DNA of 64,000 bases from assembly GCA_900708905.1 (NCBI GenBank), contig CAADRB010000012.1, positions 603,235-667,234 on the forward strand, written 5' to 3'. Below, piece by piece: positions 11,001 through 26,000 of this stretch. This DNA is from Hymenolepis diminuta. Taxonomy: Eukaryota > Platyhelminthes > Cestoda > Cyclophyllidea > Hymenolepididae. A model generated the notes under the pieces. The model ran no database searches and was not told the DNA's origin. It was given only the letters and a program-made list of their open reading frames with translations. Position numbers and translations under genes: made by a program. How positions within the stretch are numbered: position 1 is the stretch's first letter; each line of letters starts with the position of its first letter.

Positions 11001-14000
11001 CTCTGCTGGCAGTAGCCCTAAGACGCAATGCGTACTTAATATTTTATCAAAACGAATGAACAGAAACGTCCTCGATTCAGCAAAGATATGACCTTCAACT
11101 ACCAATAGCATTTTTTCGCCTTATCTAGACGAAACTAGGGCTGGGCCTGAACCAAGTATAATAGTTGATATTATTATGTCAGCCTGGTTTCAGAATAAAA
11201 AAACAATCAAAATGAGATGTGGTCAACCTGAAAATTTCCACCATAGAGTGCCTGGACGTTATCGGAAAGACATTCGTACGTGGCCTTCATGCAGGCACGG
11301 ATGCACTCACGCAGAACTTGCAACGTTCGTGGCGGAGCCGCTAATTCTTGTACCTGCAAGAATTGCAATCACAAATTAATGCAAATAATTAGGGGGAAGG
11401 AAGGAGGAGGGAGGAATTTTTATCGCAATTATACCTTAAGACGGAAGAACGTGATGCTAGTGAGAACGTCGACGGTAGATTTCATATCTGCCAGTCGCTC
11501 GGGTTGAGAAACGGGGAATATGGTCTTTCAAGAGAAAAGAAAACCGTATAACAATGACTTTCATGAATTTCAATAGACTTCTCAGACATACTATATTATA
11601 TATATCATAAACATAAGAGTACTTACTCGATATTTTGAAAGATCTATTCGTAGGGCATTGTGTAGATTATCAAGAATCTTTACAAATTTCTCCCTCTAAA
11701 ATGATCAAATGTTTGCATTTAAGTATCCAAAACCACAAAACAAAAACAAAGTGACGTTAAACCCAGGGTAGAGAGTATAAATGTTTTAACATGTTTTTCA
11801 TAGATAACCATTTGAATACAATGAAGGAATATTAATAATTCCCTTTAAATTAGCGGTTAGAAATTAACTAATCAATTCCTGAAAGTGATACAGACAATAG
11901 AGTTCACGTTTTTTGATGTTCTATGGATAATGGTAACTTCTATTTGATAGCAACTAGCAACAGAAGCGCAATATCTTTTTCGTCGGCGACCTTTAGGTAA
12001 CATAAAGACGCCTAACTGGAATGAAGTTAGCTTATTCAACAGTTAATAATATTAAAACTAGATTAGAATGTCCTCTATTTACTTGAATTTTCATACACAA
12101 AATAGCTGAAACAATCGGCCATATAATTTTTACTTTCCCTACTGAAACACCGAATTTTATACCACGTTTTTTTCTTTGCGAAATCAATTTTCAAATTCAT
12201 TAGCTCCATTAAAGCTTTCAGCATAACTTCCCATACATAATGAAAACGATATTCTAAATGAAAATAGGCGTTAAAGTAAATTTTGTATTGAAGGATAACT
12301 CTATGCATTTCCAGAATTACCTTTTATTCGCATTCTCCTCGACAATACCTCGATTTTTCCGCCCACGAAGTTGGAGCGACCTCATTTATGTCCCTATGAA
12401 GCATAATCCCGATCTGCCATGTCCAAACGCGCCCATCGATTTCCCCCCTTCCATAACAACCTCGTTCCACCTAAAAAGTACATCTGCGCTCATGTTCTCG
12501 CGCGTCCTTACTCAAGTGACTCATGTAAAGCTAGCCTTTCTTCCAGACAGAACAACGCACGCCGCTCAGTTACGGACTCCTACACGTCCTGTCCATCTCC
12601 TCTCTTCCTCAGCACGCTGCACTCTCCCACTCTCTCTCCTCCTCCCCTCTCTCTCTCCCTCTCCCTCTCTCTGTTACTCGTTTCAAACTCGTAGTTGCTT
12701 CCTTGAATACATTCTTGATCTAATCAACTCTTGGTGTTCTGCTTCACAATTGTTGTTAGCTCCTACTCAGACAGCTACGAATTGGTGACCGTTATTGCTG
12801 TCGTAATTTGTTGGCTGCAAGCCGTTAGTTGTCATCTAACTCCAACAGTACCAATATTTCATTAAAATTGTAATTTATTTGGGGAATTACATAAAATATT
12901 GTAACTCTTTGTTCTCCTATGCTTAATTTATTTATTAGCTATTTCCTAAGATTTGATAATACATGTAAATTAATTTGGAATCATTGTTGCTATTTGTATT
13001 AAAATATAAAAGGTAATTTTTAAGGCGCCCAAAACATAAAATTATGGATTTATTTAATAAAATATCTTTGGCTGCAAGTGCCTTATGAAGTATTGTGCTC
13101 CATAATGCTTAAATCAATAGAAAAATAACCTCATAATCATTTTCAATCATATATTCAATAAAGCATAACTTCGAAGAAGAGCCCATTTCGATACCTTAAA
13201 TTTTGTTCTACATCCATCCATGCGATTACACTCACCCTCCCATGTTTGAAAAATTGAATTGCTTACCCATGACTCTATAGGATTTTCATACATCAAAGGA
13301 AAAAATGTATTTCAGAAAGTGTAAAAACACTAAAGTGCATTTGATGACTGATAAACTTGCTCTGCTGTAACTGTCGGGCGGTTACTTTATTGGTTGTTCG
13401 TTAGTTTAACAAAAACACAAAATTAATTGAATTAACTCAATGTACTGTAATTCGGCCTGTGTATTATTGCTCTTTTTCCATTCACTCTGCGTTGATGCTC
13501 AATTTCTGCTCTTCCAACTTTAGCTTCTCTCACTCTGCACAATCAATCTATTGCTCGCACTCAACATGTGCACTACTGATTTATAAAAGAGTGGTTGTCA
13601 TCTTGTGACCCTTAGAGAAGTGATTAATCTTGTAAGGTAAGTTATCTTAGGATGATAGAGCCACACTCCCTAACAAGTACAGGCTGATGTCTAAGATAGA
13701 ATGTTTCACTGGACTTTCACCTTCAGTAGTTCAACGTTTTTGGTCGGTCATCGTGACTTTTCATGCTATTTATCTAAATGACTAAATTCGGTTGTATAGG
13801 TCAAAATGATTGTACTTGCCTTATTTAATGCAAAACCAGTAACCAATTTGAACAAATCGTTGGGAAGAGAAGCATACAAAGCCTTAATTAATAAAATTAG
13901 GACGGTGACTCACGCCGAAGTTGCTTGCGGCAAAGCGTTCAGAGGCGGTTTGGCTATTGTTGGAGCTGGTGTGTGCGTAGAAGGCGTTGATGTTGGCCAG

Positions 14001-17000
14001 GAGGGTCGAGAGTTGCGCTGGCACTCCCACACAATTGTATTTGGTCGTAAGGCACGCAAAGTGGCTACAGCCAAGACAACAGTCAAAATATCACAACCAT
14101 AGGCGGCATCAAAAGGGAAAAGAGATCGAGCTGACGCAAAGCGGCTTTATTTTTTTCAATACTCTCTAAACACAATTACTCCACACCATCAGAGTAGTTA
14201 AATTTATTTACAAGCGGTTTCAAAAGCTCTTATTAAATCCCTTTGATAAGAAGCCGACAAACAAAGTTCAAAGCCACAGAATTGGTATGCTTCGGAATGA
14301 GCAATTAACACAGGCAGTCTCTAAGTCGCTCATCAGCCTTAGCGGTATGCGAGTGCGCGTCCCTCCTGACAGCTTGGCAGATAGTCGAGATAAAAAGCTA
14401 TCATCGGTCGTTTGGTACTTTGACCATCAACAACAAAATTATGAAGACGACCTGTTTTCGTATACACATAGCCTTTTTAGAGGTAATAAAGTGCCCTGGA
14501 GTAACTACACATCTGTTTTATCTTTCTCTATCCGGGCCTGAGTCGAATGCAGCTTAGTTATGTCTAGCAGGTAAATAGATCGTAGCAGCAGATTAGGTTT
14601 CATAGTTATGCCAAAGTGCGAAAATAGTTTTACTTAAAAATTCTTCGTTTTTTAGACAACACTGCCCACAGTACATAGCGATAATTGAGAATATCCTAGC
14701 TCTTGGCTACTCTTTTACTATCAGATTTCTCGAGTTAGGCACTACAAATCTCCTAATTTAGTTCACTAGTCTGTAAGCTCTAAATCGTATAAACTATTAA
14801 ACGAATGAAAATTTACTGAATCTCGTTGAAGAGACAAAACAAATAATTCAAATGAATTAGAACTCCTAATTCACGGATATTTCTTCTCCCTTCCTAGCCC
14901 TCTCCCTCCACTTCAGCCCCTACTTAACCTCTTATTGTTCTCGTTAAAATGCCATCCGTGATTAAAATTGTTAATTTTTTTGTTTTGGTAAGGAAAGTTA
15001 ATCGAAAAAAACCAGTTTGATAGGAAATGTTTTAGTTACTTTTCTTGCGGTTTTTCGAGCCATAAATGAAAGATTGTTAATTTTGTGTCTCAAGTTACCT
15101 AAAAATTATAAGGATATAATAACTGAACATTTGTAAAGGATAAATAATCTTCCACAATTAGGTCATTATATTCATTAAGAACGAAAATGATGGCATTATA
15201 ATGATCCTCCTGATCGGAGAACATTAAAAACATCATTGCCTAACGGGATTAAGAAGATCGAAAGCAAATAAACTCCTACACCAAAGGAGCGGAGACAGGT
15301 TGGACGTATGTGAATTCTTAGAGCGGTTCTACGATTTCAAAACAGTTGAATAAAGCATTGTACTTTCACGATGCACACCCGTTCATACACGACTCAAGTA
15401 CACTTATTGCTCTTGAACACAAGACAACTTACTTTTACCACAAGCATGCAAATGGAAGCTTGGAATTCAGCTTGAAGCTAGATGTAAACGGCTTTAATTG
15501 TGTCAGTTCAAACCATTCCCGGTTAATAGTTTTCCACCAGTCTTCAAAATGTTATAGTCTCACGTGGTCGTTTCATTAGTTGAATTAACGGCGTGGCAAT
15601 GATTGTTTTAGTTCAGATATAGATTCTTGAAAAAAATCGCTCGAAATGAAACTGTCATCTTAGATATTGATATTAACGTCAGAGACTTCATTTCGCTTCA
15701 TTTTCCAGGACGTCTGCTCTGGTTCTGCCAATTAGTACTGGTCGTCTTTTCCACTTTTTATACTATGAAGGAATTCAAAAATTAAGTAATAACAACACAG
15801 TCAGACTCTGTTCTCCAGACACTAGACCTCTGATTGGCTACTCTCTAAATATTTAATTTTAAGAGCAAATTGAACTATATTGATAATTAGGTTAAGAAGA
15901 TTGAAAATAGAAGATTACCTTTCATCAGAAGAGCATAGACACACTAACTGTTTTTCTAAATTTGATATGAAAACTTACCAACTTGGCGGAATTTTAAGAC
16001 TTCAAAACAGAAATTTCAACTGGCTTGGTATTTTAATTTCCTAAATACACAGCTGTATATAGCGGCTTGATTCAATTTAAGAACCGTTGGTGAGCAGAAA
16101 TCCAACTGCATATCCAGCAAGTTCTTCTTACAAATCACAGCGAGTCAAAAAATTAACTCAACAAGTTTAGTCCCCGTCACAGAGAACTTTCTCAACCAAA
16201 TATTGAGGTTAAAAGTTCTTTCTTAATTGCAATGTTAGATAATAGTATTGGTAAGATTATATTGCTTATTCCAGTTTGAGAAAATTTCTTACGACTTCTT
16301 TGCAGGTTTTCTCTATACGCGAAACATGAGGAAGAGTTAAAATGGAGTTCATCGAGCTAGATTTGTTAACCATTACGATACAGTCTCATATAAACTTCAT
16401 ATTTTTAATGCATATTAAATTCACAATTTGGCACTTTGTGACCTAAGATCGAAGGATACAAAAATCGGATATATGAAATTATATCAGAGCAATTTATAAA
16501 TACCCAAACATAACTTACGTCATGGCCTGAAAGATACTTTCGATACCGTATCGCATGGCGAATTCGTCAGAGATTTCCTGACCATGAGGGTCGAAAAAGA
16601 CTCGCCATAGCTCTTCCTGTAAAAAATTCAGCAAAAATGATTTAACTTTAACAATATTCGGTTTGATGCTGATCTTGCAATAAAATACTGCACTCACCGG
16701 CACGGATTTTCTTTTGGGCGTTTGGGTGGGTAAATAAACAGGAGGATTCTTTTCACATAAGTAGTTAAATATACACTATAAGGAAAATATTCAATAAAGA
16801 ATTTTATTCAAGGTTATTCAGCCAGCTACACGAACAAGGAAGCGAAACAATTAATTGAAAAATCGTGCAATCTACTATGCAAGTTGAACGCCTTTCACAA
16901 TTATTTAAGACTGGAGAATCTGTTCTCAAATGTCGTCTTAAATCAATATTCTATTTTAGTGTCACGATAATAACCCAAGAACTCAACAGCTGCATTAATG

Positions 17001-20000
17001 TATCAATAAAACAGATAAATGTCCATGAAATAATCCAAAAGAGAAACATAACAGAAAAAACCAAAACTCACTTCGTGGAGGCATGTGTATTGGATATGGT
17101 ATGGAGCGGAATTCTCTTCACCTTTAATTTCGATGGAAATATTCAGTCGAATGGCCCCGGAAACAGCGGATTTATCAGTTCGTTTTTCTGTTAAATGTCA
17201 TCAATAAAAGCTGGCATTAAATAAATGTGGACTCATGGCTTAAATGAGTTCCATCTATAGACGAATTTACCAAGATTGTACCAGAGATCCATTTCACCAC
17301 CTAGCGTTCGCACTTCTATGATTGCCTGACCAAGGAAGTCATCTGATTCTCGAGTGAATTTCTGGCGGATTTTCGACTTCAGATCGTTGTCTTCATCCCT
17401 ACAATAGAAATAGAAAATGGGAACCAGAACCAAAATTATTTGTTGTCCACTAGTTAAAAGCCTGTTTCCTTCTCTGATAAAATTAGCAGATCATTAAGGA
17501 ACAGAAGATAAAAGTCGATTACCGGTTGAACTTTTAAGGCATCATTGAATAGAATACTTACCATATTCTGACTTTAATTCGGTCCGAAGCATTGTGACAT
17601 TCACTAAGATAAAGAAAAAAGCGTGCTAAATAAGAATTTTGGCAGAGATAATCGCTATTAGCCTTGGTAAACGCCTTTCATCTCTATAAATATAGGTCAT
17701 TTTATTTTGATATGCAATTATTGGTTATAAAAAAGCTGCAATAAATTTTGGAGAAATCAAATATTTATATAGATCTACGACATCGGACGTTGTTGTGGAC
17801 CATTTCAATAATTATGAAATTGGAAATAGTAGAAATTCCTTAAAACAGGGTTAATGAACTCGACACACAAAATCAAAAAATTTGTCAATTCGAGATTTAG
17901 TGAACGAGGAGAGTATTTATATTAACAGGACGCATGAAAGCATAGTCGAACTAATCTGTGGATAAGCAGTTTCCTCAAGCTGCAACAATGAGCACACGAT
18001 GTAAATGGTGCCTTAGATCAGAATAGTTCGTATCGCCAATAAGGTTTGAGATATTTCTGTAAAGATTGATCTATTTGTTCACAATCTTTTCCAATTAATC
18101 TGCTCATTTGACAATATACACATAATACTGTCTTCAAAAATTAAAACAAAGTGGCCGAACTCAGGTAGTCTCTGGTGGTAGGTAATGGACAACAAGGATA
18201 AGAGCTACTCTGCCCACCCGTAGGGGAGCTATTAATATGCTCTTATACACAATTAGAGGTTACGAGTGTGATACTCGCCGGTACACATTTAGTGAGCGGA
18301 ATAGCCAACTGCAACAGCTAAATTTGGGTAGAATTCAAGTTTCTCACCAAGGAAGCTCCACAATACTACCTCTCTACCAAGATTGTTGTTTAAAAACGCT
18401 TTCCTAAAAGTATTTATATGTCACTTAAAGACCCATTCGACTTCTAAGAAAGTTATTTTTCCCAAGTTAGCGAACGAAAAATTGGTTGACTCACAAGTAA
18501 AACTTTTCATCCCATGTAGGATTGAGTTCCTGAGGCACAGTTTTGGTACGGCGGCGCACTTTTCCAACCTGTACGGTCACGTAAGGATCACTTCGACCAC
18601 TCTTATCCTTTCCGATTAGACCCTGTGCAGATTTAACTACAAAACAAGAAAAGAAGGATGAAAGAATTGAACAAACCTTTTAGGACTTAACTAACTACGT
18701 AGACTAGAACTGAAGCAAGCCCTTTGGTTTTACCCCTAGCTGATAGAATTAGTAAGTCCAAGAGAGTTTACTCATAGTATTAAAAGTGTTTTCATACAAT
18801 TGAGTGTGGAAGACTTAACCAAAAACCGACAACAGTTTTGTCTATTCTTTCCTGCTTGACTGGCTGTCAAGAGGAAAGAGCAGAGGCATACCGTTAATCA
18901 AAAAAATGAATTTTTTGGCATTGTCCGTCCCATGATAATGTTTATTTATTGCGGTCTTAGCGCATTCAAATGATAAAAATAATTACCCTGGATAATAGTG
19001 CATATCAGAAAAGAAATTAAATGAACCTAGCAGATGCCAGTTAAAGACTAGCGGCTGGGATCAATAAGAAGCCGGTTAGTCTCAACAACATCCCAAGCAG
19101 ATACTCGCACATCAGCCAATCACCATGGGATTAGACAAGACTGAACCACTTACTAAGAATTAATTTTAGGAATACATTTTTTAATACAATGGGGTAGCTC
19201 CCCCATCAAATCATATCAAAACCTAATGACACTACTTTTAGAAAAAAAATCTCCAAATAATGAACATTTAAAGTCACCCTATGGTACGGATAGACGAAAT
19301 TTCATCTAGGCCAAATGCTCCCGCATACTGATCAGGCTGATCGGTACCCTTATGAGTCCGCCAAGCATGCGATAGTGCATAAACTCTACGGCCTTGACAT
19401 TTATTTGACGGAGTCCTTTCACCTCACCAGTTTGAAATAGGTTTCTTCATCGTTTTGATTGATGTCGGCCCCTATGACTCAAATATCCAGTCTATGACCT
19501 AGCAATTTTAAATAGGTTGCCACGCTGATCCCATCAAGTATCTTGCTTTTATTTTACAGTCATCATGACAGACCTCAGATTTGATTTCGCTCGACAATTT
19601 TGGTGTTTCTCCTGATGTATCATTGGATAGTCATTGACGTTGGATTCAAATACTGACCACCCTTTTTCTGCCATCAAGGAGACGTTGATTCGGTGTCCAT
19701 TGCTCTACGAATTTATATTTACGATAGTTTATTCCTTCGCTTTAATATGTTGCAATGTCTATCTTTTTATGTCTTCGATGTTAACTGCAGCTTTTGTTAA
19801 ATGGTCTGCTCCAAGGAATCCTCCTACCTTCTCCGTTTTGAAATTTATTTGAACTTCCGGTGTTTCTTGAACGGCAGAATGATTCTTTATGCCCTTCATA
19901 AATGTTGCTTGAATGAACGCACATATTAAATGTAATTTATCTTTTTTATCAAATGCAATTAATTTCTTCTGCTAATAGTAACCATTGAAATGGAGAGAAC

Positions 20001-23000
20001 ATGGAAAGCAACCTCAAAGGGCTAGACTAGGAGTTATTTGGAAAGCCAAAGTATAATAGATAACGAATTAAGCAAATACATTAAATTTAGGCAGAAAACG
20101 TTGGAGGAGTATGTCATAATCATTTCAAATGACATTGAAATACAGCTGTCACCTAATTACTGAAATGTCATTTGAGCGCATATTAAGAATAAATGGTCAA
20201 TTTGACAATTATTCCCGTTAAAAGGGAAGCGTTTTCTGAAAAGACCAATAATATAATTATATTCTATTGTCAAAATGGTCGGATGTAAAATTAAGGCATT
20301 CTTAAATTGGCAGTGCTCTTACCGGACCGAACTAGATCACAAACATTCTACAGAATATAATGAGGAGGTAGGCCGAGTGAAGGGTTTTTTTTAAATCCAT
20401 TATTCAGATGGACATTACAAAAAGGATTCGCCTTTTCTCCTTTTTCAAACACTTCGAAAGAAACTTCTAATCGAATTCAGGAGTTTGGGTGGAATATCTT
20501 TATATAATCGGCCTATTTTATGAATTCACTCTTATATGGAAGATGAAGAAACAAATGATGAGAAATTATAGATATAATAAATCCAGCTGACCACATTTTG
20601 GTGATGAAGTAGTCTGGCTCCATGAAAAAATATATACTTTTGAGAAAAAGTGATCTGAATATGGCTGCACTGGTTTAAGGAGGTAGCAAGTCACTTTAAA
20701 CAGAAATTTACATTGTGATGATTTCGCATTGATTGCAGTTAGGATTACTCATGGGATCCTCATGTAAATCAGATTATATTTGCCCATGCACTGACGTCAA
20801 ATTGACATTATTCAAATAGATTGAAACTCTCTGACTTCAATTTTACTCTAGGTTACTTGTTAGAAGCAATCTATGAATGTCTGTTTTTATTCAAGAAGTC
20901 GTTATTCGAGAAGGTGTTAGGAAAAAAAATCATAAATTCTCCAAATATTTCAAATTGAATTAACACTTCAGTAATGCACAACTTTGGTAAGATTGAACTC
21001 TTACTCAGACTGATCAATCTTAATCAGAGGAAAGTTATATAAGGGCCTCTCTGACGGAAAGCTCGGATTTTGTTACTTCACCTGAAAATTTTAATCAGTA
21101 GGACTGGTCATGCCATTCAGTATGAGTGCCGATGCGTGGCGAACAGAGGTGCATATAGACTATTACGTACATATTATAGTGATTTTGCGTATTGTATCCA
21201 TTTAGGTACAAAGAAATTAAACGAGGAAGAAACTGGGTTAGTGTCAAGATGCCCCTATATCCAAAATTCATATATTCCACATATCATTTTTAATTCATTG
21301 ACCGGATTGGAGCCCTCAACGTGCGGAAGACATAGATATTACAAAGACAGGTGTGGATATAAAGATCATACAGCGATTTGAGGTACGCCATAAGAGAATA
21401 CATAGAGACGTTTTTATTAAGTAAAAAGTCAAGTTTGTATACACTCAGTAATACACGGTAGTCAATGGTAAAATTCAAAATCGAATCATCATCGGGAGTC
21501 AATACATATATAATTGCTATAATTGTGTTTTGTTAAATACAAAATTAGGGTAAATCTGAACAATTTACTAGCCAGATCCTACTACAATGCACGGGTACTA
21601 CAGTGGCTCCTATCTATCCAGGTTAGTTCCAATGAAGCTCTTATTCATTCTTTCGATCCTGGGTTCGGTCCACTATATCTGTAAGAATATAATCCTCATA
21701 AACAAAATGCCTTTTACAATTTCTCTATCCTTTCATAGAACAAACCTCAGCATTGAGTTTCATAGCGGTCTATTCTGTGATGAAATTAGAATTGTAACAA
21801 TTAATAACTTGTCGAAAATTCAACTTAAATTTTCACCAAAATATATCACTTTTTTTAAAAACTTAAAGCATTTATCAATTGATAGTTCTTTGGCTATCGG
21901 AAGCGATTGTTGTGTACTCAATCTTTCAAATTAAGTAGTTCCGGATTCTTCAAATTTGGTTAATCCAAAAAACTATCGAATTTACCAAATATCGAATGTG
22001 AATGTTTTAGTTGGGATTCTAAGGTGATATGGGAGTTTAGACTTTTGAATATCAGATCTTGCTGAAACGAACTTAACCTTTAAATAAAACTGGGAAAACA
22101 TAAAGAAATCAGAAGGAGTTTCAGTTCTTATAGAACTTTCGAGTTTTTGTTCACTCACAATTTTAATTTTCATAATGCTTCCGATTTTAGATGTTTTCCC
22201 ATGATTGAGATTTGTACATTTTCGCCCTGACATAAAAATCAGAAACTTAACTAAATATCCACGGTTGATATTGGATTGTTTTGCGATTGAATCTTTTCAA
22301 AAAACACCTCGCCCCATTTGGAATGGATACAAGTTTTATATCAACCTCCTACATCTAACCACAGTATTGATTTTAAGAAATCGCCCTGGCTACTAATGCG
22401 CGTTAGTTGTAATGTTGTATAAATGTTATCACTTATTTACTTTTGGGAAAAAACTCAGAGAACAAAAAATCAACAGACTAAAACGGGCAGTCACTTTAGG
22501 AAAGGGGAGAAAACTGATTGGGCAAAAAGAAACTGAACATTCTGTTACATTTAAATATGAATTTAATTTCCCAGAGAAATAAATTAAAACAAGGCAAACA
22601 ATGAGAATAGCGCGAACCAATTTGAGGGGCCACAATTACCACTGATGGCGATCCAGTGAACAGTAAGACCAACTGTAAAGGTTAATTCTAGTCAGTGAAA
22701 ATTTTGCATCAGACGGGAATAATAATAATGGAAGACGTTTCTCCGGTGGCAGTCTGTCAAAATAGATGTCATAAGATCGAAGGTAGTCGGTGTGCATTCA
22801 GTGATGTGGATGACTAACAGTGGTTATGAAAGTGGCAGAATGCAAGGCAGCAAAATACCTTCTTTCTACCCAAGTGTTAATAATGGGCTTGATGAATTAG
22901 GGTGGGTTACAATTTACGTGTCATTTTTCCAGATAGAGAAAAGAGGGAGAACATGCGCAAATCAGTTGGGTTCAAAACGAACTTTTATCATCACCTTGAA

Positions 23001-26000
23001 ATATACTAACGGACTAATAAAAAAAATATAAGGGAGATATAACGGACATAAATAATAAAAGGTTATTTACTCAAGGGAAAATATTTAATAAAATATTTTC
23101 TTAAATTAAAATACTATTTCCACCTTGACACCTCCCCTTTTAAACTTGTAGTCCTTCGGTTGGTTCACCTTTCCTGGCGAACTATTCATTCTTCAAGGAT
23201 GCATTCAGGAAATTCATTCAGCTTCAGTTCGCTTCATCTTTCCATCAGTAACTCCGTCGGGGATTTTCTGTCAGGTCCTCTTTAGCAGCTGTCCAGAAAT
23301 TCATGAGAACAGCTTCACCTTTCTATCGTTGATACCTCCCCTTTTTTATAGGACTTGGTCTCCAGGCTTTTGCTTTGGATGCTTGGAAGGGAATATTGCA
23401 TTCGCTTTTGGTTTCAAAGGAAGATCTTGTAGTACTTGTGCACAATAACACATGGGCTTGCTCAATCTCTATATGTTGCTCGTCTTTCAATCTGCAACAA
23501 AATAATCCATGTGTCTGCTTATTCAATTTTCAATCCAGTCAACTCACCAGTAATTGCCAATTTAGCAGACCATTGAGATGCCCCGGAGAGAATGGACCTC
23601 TCGACTTCAGCTAGTCGTTCTGCTCGGGCTGCCTCATCATTTCCATCAATGGCGAAGATATCGAAAATGGCTGCAAAGATGTCTGGTCGGTCGGCCAAAC
23701 GTCGTTGGATTAGAGAACGCATTGAGTTCATTGCTGCGGCAGCTTTATCCTCAGCTCCATGCCGAGACGACTTCTCTGCTGAGCCTATTGATGCAAGGGG
23801 TAAAATTAAGTATAGATAATAAGCATGTGCATTATTCTCTGCTCTTCAGTATAAAATATTTCCCTGACTCATTATGTAAAGCGTTAATAACATTTGATTT
23901 GGATAAAGGGAAGGAATTCTGGAGTCGCTCTTATGAGAAATTCGTATTCTCACAACTCTCTGGAATCAAATTTAATCAAAATTACTCTTGGCTACCCATA
24001 TCATTACCGGATGTACGCAGATGGGCAACGATCTCGTGACCTCTGAAGTTTCGGACCTTTGGCCGATTGCTTGCCTTTGATTATACTTTTAATAGTATTA
24101 TATTATTTACCTGACAGTATGCAAAAAAAAAAAATTATAAGCTCCAAGCGTGATAAAAGAGAGTGGCAACCTTGCTGGACCAAGCTGAGGCACATTGGCT
24201 AGATCAGGTTGCATAGCCATCGGTCGCTATCGCTCATGGATGAGATAACCGGATATGAAATCCCAACTTTCTCGCATCATTTGATATTTTAATGCTTCTT
24301 AGTGCTTATTTTCATCCTTCATACATCTAATAGACTTTAAACCCATTATATATACTTGTTTTTTCTATGTGATGTGTCCACTTCTAAAAGCTTAAGGCCA
24401 CAGAGTGTATAATTTGTCTTGGGATGTGCAATTCTCTCAGATGGTCTCTAAGTCACCTATTATCTAGATCGGCTACGCAGCTACTTGGACAATACGCTGT
24501 CGGCTTGGCGGTATTTTGACCTTCAAACATCAACAAAATATGAATAGGAATTTTATTCGTTAATCTAATAACATGTGGTAGAGTAACCGTGCTTCTGTTT
24601 TGCTTCTCTTTCAGCGTCTGAATTAACTGTAGCCCAACTATATCTAGCGGACATTAGATTTTATCGACAGAAACCAAACATCCTAGCATTAAAATGACGT
24701 TGAAACAGTGTTTTAAGTTAAAACCATTTAGTGACGCCGGCTAGAGTGCATTTTAATTAGAAGATAATGTTTAATCAGTAAATAATAAAAATAAAATACG
24801 TGTGTAGTATTATGTTTGATAGTCTTCATACACCCTAAAAAATTGACATAACATTTATATTTTGCTAATATATATTATTTTTAATTTTTACAATAAACTA
24901 CCTTTTCCATATTTATTGAGTACAATTGATTGGAGAAATGATCGGTCGTTGCTCTCCTTCAAATAAAAATTTAGACAGGGTGATGCTGAGCTTTCAAAAT
25001 TGCATGTATGAAATGGTGAAGAAGAAAATATGACAATTTTTTCTTGGTGTTATGATTACTGTTCCTAAGCTTTACACCCTCAGATTATTTGAGATGCTAA
25101 TCCCGGTTAGAGGTTAACTGTCATTTAAATTAGGGAATACTTGCACGAACAAATATCTGCATTCACTTTCAATAATCCCAAAACATGTTCTCTGAGTTAA
25201 CACGATAAGGATGAGAATACTTTTAACTAAGATTCCGCAGTATGAATCGGTAAGGGGTCAATATCTGTAGCCAAACCAATATGTATTTTTCAGTAGATTT
25301 TAAGATCATTAAAATAAAGCAGAGACAAGTCGTTATTCATGTTAATTGATATTATTCTATTCTTTGATATTCTATTTGTTGATTTTATTAAATTAAAATG
25401 TATGGGTAATAATGAGTTGGGTTAGGCGACAGTAAATATATCATCAAAATATTGCTTAATATAATTAGTAAAGCTTTACGACTGTCTCGGGTAAGTCAGG
25501 GCTGGCTTTGTTGGAATTACTTTTAGTGAAAACAATTTTTAAAAACCAAAGAAAGGTGAATTTCATTTCGCTAGGAGGATTACTTCAGATTTGACCCACA
25601 TCTGAAGAGTTTTCTTCGGGTATATTCAACTGAAACATTACATTTAGATTTTGAAGTGCTTAAAGCTATGTTTCATTATTCATTAACAAATAGGTTAACG
25701 AGCATAAAGAAGCCTCAACAACGTCAATATCAGGTAATAAAACCAATCTACTCAATGAAATATTCAATCAAGCCAGTAAATAACATGAGGCCATTTTAGC
25801 TTTTAAAGCAGGAATGAAGGGATTGAGGAAGAGACCCAATGGCAACATTTATGTTTAAAAATATGGAAGCATCTGATAGGTGATCCTTACCACTAACCGG
25901 ATTGTATACGGTAATAAGCTACATTTTAAACCCTGATAAACTCATAAAACAACTTAACTGCGAATGAGATACCAGACACGTTTATCCCATAGGTATAATA

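Larger units (their letters stand above)
11696..13913 (-). other. unc-13: unc-13 intron between exons 14 and 15
   Basis: 2.2 kb intron containing repeat copy 2 and the CT tract. The remainder is AT-rich with no recognisable gene. Confidence 0.7.

Noticed and set aside
12258..12788. 176-codon plus-strand ORF
   Set aside because: It spans a diverged repeat and a CT microsatellite; Ser/Leu/Pro-rich composition follows from the pyrimidine tract.
13806..14102. 98-codon plus-strand ORF
   Set aside because: It is the complement of unc-13 exon 14, whose minus-strand translation matches the family.
19260..19560. Possible degenerate transposon or gene in the exon 7-8 intron
   Set aside because: It is less AT-rich than its flanks, but all frames on both strands carry stops and no motif such as a reverse transcriptase core could be read.
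21070..21381. 103-codon plus-strand ORF
   Set aside because: TTG start, no domain pattern, inside an unc-13 intron; may be a transposon relic but unsupported.
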